Assembly (NCBI GenBank): GCA_959347315.1
Contig: OY365814.1
Span: 6,252,034 to 6,316,033, forward strand
Source: Bimastos eiseni
Taxonomy: Eukaryota; Annelida; Clitellata; Crassiclitellata; Lumbricidae
DNA length: 64,000 nucleotides
Direction: 5' to 3'
Shown: positions 54,711 through 64,000 of the stretch, piece by piece
Numbering within the stretch: the first letter of the stretch is position 1
How the letters are laid out: each line of letters begins with the position of its first letter
Translations under genes and position numbers: made by a program
Notes under the pieces: model-generated
Seen by the model: the letters and a program-made list of their open reading frames with translations, nothing else
Told to the model about the DNA's origin: nothing
Databases searched by the model: none

Positions 54711-56794
54711 TACTTCAGTAGAAACTTCCGGATCGCCCGTAGCGAAAAGAATGTCAACCAAGGTAAGATTATCGCAGAGAGGAGCTGAGATCAGTGGCGT
54801 AACCATGCCTGGGCAATTACGGGCAATGACCGGGCTGCAGTTTGCTCTACCCGAATTGCAGCCAGCCCGGAATTTAAAGAAATGTTAAAACTATATTTTG
54901 AGTTTACACTGATTCACACGCAGCCTGTGTGAGTTGTGGGATTTGTCCAAATATCCGCTGATATGCTTTTGTACTTAACGGAGGGTACCCCACACTTAAT
55001 CGCATATATCGCCATATTGCAGACTTATCGTGTATACATAATTATATATATTATATATATATGCGATGATTGTAGCCCAGGTATCGTAAATCACATACTG
55101 CACAGCAGTTGCATTAATTACCTTCGAGTCACAGGCCATATCTGAAATGATACGTGACGAGGCCTCTTCTGACTATCGGATAGGTGATGAAGGGTTGAAA
55201 TATCTAGGAGCACGTAACGCAACATATCACTCGAGTGTAGGACATTTCCTGTCAGAAATACCTTATCTAGATCATTATCCAATCAGACCTGAGAGTGACA
55301 AGGATAAGTGGATTGACCCCTCAGGAAAGTCTGTATCAGATAGTCTGTTTCAGATATCTGTGTCAAATATTGCATATTATCGTACGTTCCTTTGTGGAAT
55401 ATTATCCTTTTGAAGTCTATAAGCTGACCGAGATAAACCATGTAAACGGCAGGTCACCACACACCAAACAAAGACACGTGGCTGATATGTACACATTGTG
55501 GTGATCCCGCTGCTATAACCAAATGTTGCACGGTTCAGGTCGCCAGTTCATCATAGGCCCCGCCCGCAAGGGCAGGCCGCAGCAGTAACCTCCAGTCATA
55601 AGAAGCGCAGCTCAGCCTGTCATTCTGTTGATTTGGTCGAACGTCAAAATTAGCATCTCTGCGTGAAGTAAAAATCCTCCGAAACTGTGTCAGTCCTCTC
55701 GATCTTGAAAGAAGGAAGCTGAGCTGACAGAGGCTGTCAGAATCTTTGTGATACATCACCGTTGCATGAGTACCTGGATCTGCTCTGAATCATGATTGGA
55801 CTTTAGGACTCTGCTATTCTTTAAAAAACGTGAGCCGTGGTATTTTTGATTCCTTATGAAGTAGGCCTAATAATTTGAAAGGTTAAACTCACTAAACAAA
55901 TTCACAAATTAGTGGTAGATTCTTTGACTGTACTGATACGAAGGAAAGATTGAAGGAATAAGCAACTGACTTTTGGTTGTTATATTGTACTCTGCTTACT
56001 TTGATTTAATTATGATATTAGTGATAACAATATCCCAGAATTCTCTGTTCAAAGTAGGTGTGAATGAGTATGTAGAGCGATTGGGGAAAAGAGATGGAAA
56101 GGAAAGGACACGCACTTCTCTTCGCCACCTACTTCATGGAATGTTTGAGGTCATGACATAAGGACAGGCGGAAACCCCCAGACAATATACCTCTGTCGCA
56201 GTAGAAAATGGTTGCTGCGTCTAGTTAGACGGGCAACCACTGCAACCACGATTAAGTAAGGCGAATGTTCTCTTTATCTTTACTTAATATCATTGTTCAC
56301 TCAGACAGGCAGAATAATAAGCAATGAACACATTTATAAAGCACCAGCCTCTCCACGTTCGTTAGCAAAACCATTCTTAAAATAAGCCTTACGCCAATAC
56401 TCTCGGGCCGCGCTTTTTACAGGGCCAGCTATATGAGTTTGTGAGAACAACCAATAAAAAGGAGTTATTGAAACAGACAGGTGTCACAGAGCGCCTATGT
56501 GTATATTACATACTATATTGCCACACCTGATTAATTATATAATTATTCCACTATGATGCCTATTTCATCTACGTGATATGTAGCTAATACATTTGCATAG
56601 TGGTTATTGTAATTGATAATTGTTATTATTATCGGTAGTTCTTGTCTATTTATGTTACTTATTATTTTATTAAAGGCCTACTATTATCACTGTTCCATTA
56701 GTATAATAATGTAATAGCCCATCCGCCACCTTCGTCGATTGCGTTCAATAGGTTTACATGTATTCGACTAGAAGAATACATGCACAATAGCCAC
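54711..56794. other. No recognised gene
   Basis: The longest plausible frame is 55147-55413 (88 codons, mixed polar composition, no known motif). A short (TA)n stretch lies at 55040-55062. The rest is AT-rich. Confidence 0.35.
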
Positions 56795-57330
56795 ATCAAT
56801 TGTATATTCAAAACTAGACTATTGCAATTCTCTTTTTCATAACATTGATTTCTCCCAAAAAGGACGCTTAAAACAAATCAGAACGCTCTTGCTGCGCAGT
56901 CACCAAAAGTCCAAGAAACTACCATAGAGGCCTAACCCATGTTCTCAACTCACTTCCTTGGCTTAAAGTCCCTCAGCGCAAAAGCGTGTCTATCACCTAC
57001 AATGCACTTAAAAAAACTTTCAGCTCTTTTACATTCGTCAACTATACTTACAATCTAACCGTCTGGATCAACTCGCTCACCGTCATATCTATGTATATCT
57101 CGACCTTCAGACTCATCTTCTCAGAAATTCTGCAACCGCTACTTAGTGTATGCTGCACCAGCCCTTTGTAACGGACTCACAATATAACTCATTCCCACAT
57201 TTCGCCTCCACATTTAACCTCTTCTCCGCTTTTACTGTCCTTTGCTACTTTCCATTCACAGCTGAAAGCCGAACTCTTCAAGTTGTCCTATCGAGATTCT
57301 TCTGGTAGTCGGTGATGGGGTAGTCATGTG
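56795..57330 (+). mobile_element. L2/CR1-like LINE fragment
   Basis: Frames read 'YSKLDYCNSLFHNI', 'LKQIRTLLLRSHQ', 'LTSLPWLKVPQRKSVSITYNAL' and 'AAPALCNGL', the ordered C-terminal blocks of an L2-type ORF2, with stops between. It ends just before a hairpin ('gtggcag' / 'ctgccac', 57334-57356) and abuts the truncated propeller-gene end, so it or a deletion removed the rest of that gene copy. Confidence 0.7.
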
Positions 57331-57378
57331 GCAGCGAAGTGCTGCCACGTGACCACCCCACCCCGGGATTTCGACCTG

Positions 57379-57411
57379 GCAATTTATGCTTACACTTTGA
57401 GTGAAAAATGA
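57379..57411 (+). pseudogene. Truncated third copy: last 11 codons of a propeller exon
   Basis: The frame AIYAYTLSEK followed by TGA matches the end of copy 1 (TIYIYTLSEK then TGA at 25174). The match continues through the 3' flank to about 57690. Everything upstream is L2-like LINE, so only the tail of this gene copy survives. Confidence 0.75.
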
Positions 57412-58879
57412 CTCACTATTAATCCAAATGCTTCGACAAACATTATTATTTCAATGTATTCCAATATTTGGATTCAATCTTCTAATATCTGTTCCACTAT
57501 TGCAGGGCTATCTATTGCCAAACATTAACTAATAGCTGATATGACACTTTTATGTGATGAATATGTAAAGAAGATTTGGTCTGTTACGGATGCAAATAAA
57601 ATGAAAAAAAAGATAATGATAGGCTATCGATAGATGCATGTGAAACGCATTGAGCGCTGTGTCGATCAAGTGGATGTTTATTGAATATGAAGTCTGTGAT
57701 CGATTTCTTAAAAAGAACAGTGAAATCACAGAGTTAATTGCAATTTGAAACCCGGTTTTAGATAAGCTTCATATTATCTGTTATTCTATTCGTATCATTA
57801 GATCAGTGTTTCTGTTACTGGGCCACAGCCAACGCAGATCAACACGAGCCAGTGTTACTGCGTCGAACCACGGCACCATAAGTAAGTAAGTATATATGTT
57901 CTTTATTAAACCGCTTGCAAACGCACAACACTGTAGATAGAAAAGGACTTATTACAAAACATTGATGTCTTGTTGAGCAAGAAAGGGGCTCCAACCGAGC
58001 TGCATTCTCCTTTAAATTGGAGTGTATTTGTGACATGGGCGGAGCTAACACGACATCTTTATCCAATCGCTTGGGGTCTAATTTAGTCACCAGCCCTTAC
58101 AGTTATTTATGTCCAAGAAATCCTCTGCGCTTTCGCAAAATTACCCCAGCGTGTATTTGTGTGCCTGTTTTTGACTGTCTGAGTGTATCTGTGTATGTAC
58201 GTGTGTTTATTTTGTTTGTGTGTGTTTGTGATTGTGAAAGTGTGTCGGTATGTGCATGTGAATGTATTTTTTATGGGTTTGTGCCTGCATCTGAATGTGT
58301 ACAAGTCGGATTGTTTGTGAGGGTTTGTATGTGTATTTGTGGGTGTCTGTTTGTGTGTTTTCTTGCGAACTTTGAAGATAGATGCTGACTATCAAATTTA
58401 GTATTCGTGTGTTCGAGTTTAGAGAATATGGCAGATTAACGTTCTGTGCTGTTTCGTCGATATTTGCGATTTGAGTTCAAATCCTTTCTGTTTGAATTAA
58501 TAAAAAAAGTTTGAATTAAATCTGAGTCTTTTATTGTAGCCATTGTGTACATTGAAAAGTCAGTCGATAGTTAGGGAAGGAGGCGAACTTTGAATGTTGG
58601 TCGTTTTATGGAGAGGGAGAAAGCGGGTTGACAGATAGGCAACACGTATCTATGGATACATAAATACAATATTTACAGATGTAATTAAGCTTGTTATCTA
58701 AAAAAATTGTAAAAAATTATATGTCAAAATAGCGTATTGAAGTCAGTGATCAATTTCTTCAAGAGGACAGTGAAATTTCAATGTTAATTGCGATAATTTT
58801 CAACCCGGTTTCGATAAGTTTCATATTACCTGTGTTTTCTATTTATTCACTTATTTCACAAACAACTTACGTATCAATA
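57412..58879 (+). repeat. Duplicated 3' flank with internal TG-rich insertion
   Basis: 57412-57690 and 58365-58860 match 25175-26060. The part between (57730-58360) contains a partial second copy of the end block and the CCAAT/GC-box plus TG-rich repeat also found at 26560-27020. The words 'cacagccaacgcagatcaac' and 'cac.ataagtaagtaa' occur twice (57825-57893 and 58902-58970), showing an internal duplication of about 1.08 kb. Confidence 0.75.
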
Positions 58880-59249
58880 GATCAGTGTTTCAGTTACTGA
58901 CCACAGCCAACGCAGATCAACATGAGCCAGTGTCACTGTGCTGAGCCACGTCACCATAAGTAAGTAAATCCCTATAAGTAAGTAAGGAAGGCTGTGGTAT
59001 GTATGTACTTTATTAAGCCGCTTGCAAACTCACAACATATCCCTGTTTAATTTGGTAGAGGGTCTTAATGTATTTCCCCGCAAGTGGTTCATATGCGGCG
59101 GTATGTAGTGCTGAGTGCTGATAGGTCAGCTACCTGGTGAGTGGACCCGCTAAACTGAGGCGCCAGAGACGTTACAAAAAGGAGGCTTCGGCGCAATGGA
59201 TAGACCAGAACGCGGCGGGAAGGGCGAAGAACAGCGGGAAGTGAGAGAG
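58880..59249 (+). other. Duplicated 5' leader/first-exon region, copy of 1-350
   Basis: This matches 1-350, with the same donor context GAGAG/GTAAGAAG (GT at 59250). It lacks the 45-bp LINE-tail insertion. An ATG at 59196 opens an 18-codon frame that ends exactly at the donor in phase 0, but that frame is not kept in the other copy. It is the likely 5' end of the next gene copy, whose short exon lies at 63004. Confidence 0.5.
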
Positions 59250-61514
59250 GTAAGAAGTTGGTAAAATTCAGGAGGAATCGATTTCGTGTTTTTTGTTTGT
59301 TTGTTTTCTTACACTATGGGTTGAGGTCAGATGTCTAAATATTTGTGGTCTAAAAATAATCACTATGAAACTTAACTTAAGCTTAACTAGTTAAATAATG
59401 CAATTAAATTTAGACAGCAAAAACGAATGAACATTTTATTATAATTTAAACGATCTTTTGATCGAAAAGAAATCAAAGCATGAAATTAGACACTAAAATG
59501 ATTGAACATTTATCTTAATTTATGCTATCTTTTAATTGAAAAGGAATCAAACGGGGAAATGTCGGGGGGAGAGGTCCGGGAGGAAATGTCCTGTGGGAGA
59601 TGTCCGGAACCCTCCTTCTCAGCCGTCAGAGGATCGCAGAGCTGGTCCTCACAAATCAGGTTTTTGTGACGTTATTGGTTGGTCTCTCTCGACCAAGAAA
59701 TTGAGATTGCACAGTCTACGAACCTCGCTCCTTGCCCGGACAGCATTCGTACCAATGATGGAATGGCTGCGATCTAATTGAAAACTTTGCTTGAGTAGTG
59801 AGCACCAGATGAATTTTGAATTGGATCGATTGAGCTGCAATCGATTACATTTAATCTAGTAACCAATGTCACTGATGCAGTTCATTCATACATATATCAG
59901 TTGCTGCTAAGTCATGCAGTGTAACCTATTGAGTCATCGGCGTGCTGGCTATGTTTACTATGATGTGTTATAGGACATATTCAAACATTCAGCAATACAC
60001 CATCTTGGCTGAAGTCTTCTTATATACATGTACTGCGAGCATGTCACTTTTGCAGTGTCAGACTGTTGAGTAGTGTAATGTAATCAAACATTTGTATAGC
60101 ACCCCTTCAATACATAATCAGAGGCGCGCTCTGCGCTGGTCTTAATGATGCTAAAATGTCACAGTTAACAAGTAAAAATTCATTGATTAGCAAAAATATG
60201 CGTTGTAAGTTGATAGGAGTCATCAGTGCGTATTCCTCCGCACAAACGTGGTACCAACCAACGTATTCCCGTCGACAGAACATGGCACGGATGTTCAGAG
60301 TATTCATCTTCTATGGCGTCAGAATCTCCAATAGAAGCTGCAAATAATATAGGCCTTTTGGTTTCTGGTTTTAGTTACTCAGTAACAGTAACTCTTTGTG
60401 ACAACTGTCTTTTATATGAAATGTTGACATTTCCTTTGATGCCATTTGCTTATTACGCTAATGACTCACTTGGTCTTGCCGTGTGTGACCTCACTATGTA
60501 GGCCTAGTATTTCCATGGACATTGCATGGGATCCATATGGGTCTCCTATGGGAATGCGGGTTCTATGTTGGCCCCTTGTGGACAAGCTCTCAATTGATCC
60601 CATAAATTGCAATTTAGACCCGTATAAACTCATGCAATGGACTTAAATATTATACATGTATACGAAATGTGTGCAGGTTACACGAGTATGATCAGACAGA
60701 GCGTTAAATAGGTCATAAGCTTTGTCGTTAGAAATGTCTGTGATGACTAAGACTCGGTACCCTCTGCCTGCTTTAGAATTAGTCAGAAAACGAATGGAAC
60801 TGCCTACGCCAGGGACAGCGATTCGCTACAAGCACATAATTATACCCTTACCAAAACATAGGCCTAAGACCTGCTACAAGGATGCTGTAAGGATACACAT
60901 AGAAGTCAATCGATTTCCATCCGGGTTTTTGACTCAGGATAACCCAGGCAGTTTTCATCGGTGGCCTATTCATATTTCCCACATTATGTAGAAGCTAATA
61001 ATTATTATTAGGCAACTGTTTTAAATTTATTAAGCATCGTTAATAGGGAAACTAAACTACGAGAAAAATGGACGCCTGCATAGGAAAGCACAATAGAGGT
61101 AAGCGGAAGAAAGTTTTTTTTAACAACACTCAAACATAAAAATATGGCTTACAGGTTGATAAAACACACTTGCAAAGAAATGTAAACGTTCCCGTATGAT
61201 CACTAACATTATTATGCAATACTTAAACTAGGGCATAACCGAGTAGACAATTTCTACCGAGTACCGAATCCGAGTATTTGGATGAGCTATTTTCCGGATC
61301 TGGGTACGAGCCGAATAGTAGCAGCAAATATGGTCAGCGACTGGCAACGAGTACCATCTGTAGGCAAAGCGTAGTCAATCTGCCACGTGCACAGCTATGG
61401 AGAACCATCTATAGTCAATTCAGAGTCTATAGCAATATCCATCATATAGCGTATCGTCGCACTCTAGGCTATAACAATATATTTATTATTTAATAACTTT
61501 AGTAGTGAAAAAAA
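59250..61514. other. No recognised gene (probable intron)
   Basis: Frames at 59536-59781 and 60722-60991 have no domain I can name. The 3' half of 59640-59780 ('ATKKLRLHSLRTSLL'-like reading) could be transposon-derived. TAGGCCTA palindromes occur at 60500 and 60859. Confidence 0.35.
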
Positions 61515-62180
61515 TGTAAAGCCTTGTTAGAAAATTTGAAATATCTTTACTTTCTGATGTCTACCGGAAAGTGGGTGGAGCCAATTCAAACGCAAAAATT
61601 ACTGATTTAGTTGCCACATGGGGAATGCAACCAAAAGAAATTAAAATATATAAATTAATATGATTATTTTAAATAAAATTCAATAGAATGCTAAGTTCTT
61701 GTCTAATTAATCAATAACTTGTAAAGCCTTGTTCTTGTCTAATTCTTGTCTAATTAATCAATAACTTGTAAAGCCTTGTTAGAAAATTTGAAATATCTTT
61801 ACTTTCTGATGTTCTTGCCACATAGGGAATGCAACCAAAAGAAATTAAAATATATAAATTAATATGATTATTTTAAATAAAATTCAATAGAATGCTAATT
61901 TCTTGTCTAATTAATCAATAACTTGTAAAGCCTTGTTCTTGTCTTATTCTTGTCTAATTAATCAATAACTTGTAAAGCCTTGTTAGAAAATTTGAAATAT
62001 CTTTACTTTCTGATGTCTACCGGAAAGTGGGTGGAGCCAATTCAAACGCAAAAATTACTGATTTAGTTGCCACATGGGGAATGCAACCAAAAGAAATTAA
62101 AATATATAAATTAATATGATTATTTTAAATAAAATTCAATAGAATGCTAAGTTCTTGTCTAATTAATCAATAACTTATAA
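61515..62180 (+). repeat. About 200-250-bp tandem repeat, three copies
   Basis: Units start 'tgtaaagccttgttagaaaa' at 61515, 61767 and 61971 and end 'aatgctaa.ttcttgtctaat'. Copies 1 and 3 are nearly identical; copy 2 lacks about 48 bp ('ccggaaagtgggtggagcca' region). Short 'ttcttgtctaattaatcaat' units are themselves repeated between copies. Confidence 0.9.
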
Positions 62181-62350
62181 GTAAGTCCGTTAGTCCTAAA
62201 CTTATTTCATGAAAAAATATTATTTTATTAAAAAAAATTGTTGTTTCAAAAAACTTATTTTAGCTATTTGCGGGTGTAATGTTTGCCAAGGCGAATACTT
62301 CGAAAAGTCCAATATTTCCGGTTATGCCCTAGCTTAGACGTGAATATTTA

Positions 62351-62470
62351 CAGTGGTGGACTTGACCGCCGGGCCACCGGGAAGAATCCCGGTGGGCCGC
62401 CAGGATGGGTGTAGTAATATTGGAGAAGTACTACCAAACCAAAAGGGCGGGTCATAATATTATTGTTAAG
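62351..62470 (+). mobile_element. hAT-like terminus with hairpin
   Basis: The sequence starts CAGTGGTGGACTTGACC, resembling CAGTGGCGGA-type hAT ends. A hairpin follows ('ccaccggga' / 'tcccggtgg'). The opposite terminus was not found. The family is uncertain. Confidence 0.35.
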
Positions 62471-63003
62471 CCTACAGTCAGCATTCAGCATTGCCAGCAA
62501 ACTTGATTCTCACTGATCGTTCCTCTCCGTGAATAAGAGTGTGCCCTAATTGTATTAGAGATATTTACCCATCTACCTCAGAAAGAAAACCTTCTGCAAA
62601 TTATGATAAGTGCAATGCAGCTGACTGGTCGATTCTTAGCTTTACACTTTCTAAGTCTTCGTCTGAATTTAGCAGATTTGAAATTTGTTTGCTTGTTTTC
62701 TTAACTGCTTTATAATCATACGTTTGATTGCATTATTTTACGGCTGATTTTAGTGTAGATTTGGGGGAAAATGCTAAGTTTAGATCGGCCAGTTTTCCGT
62801 TTGGTTGTCAAATAACTGCTTGCTGTTGAATATCTGTTTATACCCATTTTATGTTTGCGTGGATTGGACACATAGCATGCCAATGCTTCTCAGTGAAAAA
62901 TGTAAACAATAATTTAATTTTGGAAGACGGAGAAATATCGAGCAAATTGTTTTATGAAAAACATTTAAGATAATTGTTTTCTTACATTTTGTGCTGAAAC
63001 AAG

Positions 63004-63041
63004 AACTGCGAAGACAGAAAACAGCTCCATCCGTTACGAAG
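63004..63041 (+). CDS. Short upstream exon of the next gene copy (38 nt)
   Basis: Acceptor-like CTGAAACAAG ends at 63003 and donor GTAAGATG follows at 63042. It is homologous to 16079-16119, and the intron start ('taagat.tg', 'aataatggagcaacacg') is conserved too. In the CARD-compatible frame it reads TAKTENSSIRYE; in the other, LRRQKTAPSVTK. The CARD exon of this copy would lie beyond the window, as about 2 kb separate the two exons in copies 1 and 2. Confidence 0.5.
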
Positions 63042-64000
63042 GTAAGATGTGCGCTATTTATCATTGGAATAATGGAGCAACACGACACACAAATAGGTCA
63101 ATATAAACACTTTGAGTGGCATGAACGTCTCTAAGTCAGCTAAAATTAAGTCCATGCAAACATAAAATTTATAAATTCTTACAAAGAGACTTTCTGTTAC
63201 TCAGGCATTTTCCAAATATGTTTAGTTTCCTCTGCTTGCATAAGAAGGGACTGGAGTAGGCATAATGAGGATAAAAAGTCTAAAAAATTAGACCACTCTT
63301 TCAATCTGAACTCTTTTAACCTAAAATAAGTGTAATTGATTATCCTCAACCTAGCTACTGTCCACCAATACGGACTAGTGTTGTTGCGAAAATTGTGCTA
63401 CAGGAAGATGAATCGAATCTTGTAGGAACACGAGAATATAATACATAGAACGATTATTGGCGGCAAAAGATAGAAATCTGAGAAAAGTTGCATAGATGGC
63501 CTACGAAGGCAATAATAATCTTCGTTTAATTTCAAACTGACAAACCGCAGTATGATTACAAGAACAGTATGAGCGAATGATGACAAATTATTACAGGAGT
63601 CGAATTTAACCGTCGGCAGCCACGCAAGGCACCCATTACGCCATGCATCGCATTCATAAAACAAAACTCCCCCGCCCAGCGAAAGTAAGAAAGAAGTTAT
63701 CGCCTTAGGGAAATACGAGTCTCGATCTCGGTACCATAAGCGCTGCGTCCCAATGTGTTCACACTAATCTACTTATTCAAATATAATGTGAGAAATAGGC
63801 AAAATTTGTCCAAATCTTACAACATACACTCTTTTGGCAAGAGAAATAAAGTTGTGATAGCATCATAATTTTTTGTCATCTGCAATGCAGGCACCACCAA
63901 CAATTATCTGATCCCACATGCAATTACGTTGCACAATGAAACAAATAAAAATGCTTTAAATATTGTCCAAAGTACTGTATTTTGTTGTATTATATTGTAC
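63042..64000. other. No gene seen (probable intron)
   Basis: AT-rich sequence with no motif recognised up to the window end. Confidence 0.4.

Noticed and set aside
55147..55413. 88-codon frame as a gene
   Set aside because: No motif, no splice context and no second copy. It is mentioned only within the gene-free stretch.
59196..59249. 18-codon N-terminal coding exon in the leader
   Set aside because: The frame ends neatly at the donor but is not conserved in the sister leader and does not match the phase of the short exon.
61515..62180. CRISPR-like array (also 4368-4435 and 5279-5347)
   Set aside because: Units are contiguous tandem repeats without unique spacers, and the genome is eukaryotic.

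Overview
This window reads as nuclear DNA of an invertebrate animal. It is AT-rich and intron-rich, with no operons. It is crowded with metazoan-type mobile elements: L2/CR1-like and I-like LINEs, a tRNA-derived SINE, piggyBac, Ty3/gypsy and Polinton/Maverick. The load of CARD and NHL-propeller genes, the L2-tailed SINE and the Polinton suggest a marine invertebrate such as a non-vertebrate deuterostome, sponge or lophotrochozoan. The phylum cannot be fixed from sequence alone.

The host genes are copies of one multi-exon family on the + strand, with one domain per exon: a CARD exon, a TRADD-N-like alpha/beta exon and a beta-propeller (NHL-like) exon. Copy 1 uses 18425-18712, 21758-22126 and 24264-25174. 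Copy 2 uses 33584-33865, 50581-50949 and 52012-52934. The introns between these exons are phase 1 in both copies, and the reading frame crosses both junctions. A short upstream exon recurs at 16079, 31591 and 63004. A duplicated 5' leader with a splice donor recurs at 1-350 and 58880-59249. A third copy survives only as its last codons and 3' flank at 57379. The window therefore cuts through a tandem array of CARD/TRADD-N-like/propeller genes, a plausible cytosolic immune-signalling or cell-death receptor family. Its last member runs off the right edge.

The most striking insertion lies in the CARD to TRADD-N-like intron of copy 2. It is a Polinton/Maverick-type element at 40895-50240 with AGT termini, inverted terminal repeats of about 360-440 bp and a perfect 6-bp target duplication (AACGCA). 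It holds only decayed structural genes on the - strand: a minor-capsid-like protein, a capsid protein and an adenain-like protease. No polymerase, integrase or ATPase was seen. A later I-like LINE sits inside it (about 43572-49560, - strand) and still has a complete 1267-codon ORF2 (endonuclease, reverse transcriptase, RNase H, zinc knuckle) but a frameshifted ORF1.

The layout from left to right is as follows. 1-6200: leader, SINE, minisatellites, L2 3' end and RT fragments. 6545-9500: a decayed CR1-like LINE. 10.6-11 kb: a FLYWCH-domain remnant. 14.6-17 kb: L2-like fragments and a short exon. 18.4-25.2 kb: gene copy 1. 25.2-31.6 kb: duplicated 3' flank, TG-rich repeats and a gypsy integrase remnant. 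31.6-52.9 kb: gene copy 2 with its very large TE-filled intron. 53-64 kb: repeats, the truncated third copy, then the leader and short exon of the next copy. Coordinates of decayed elements are approximate. All family names come from reading translated motifs, without database searches.
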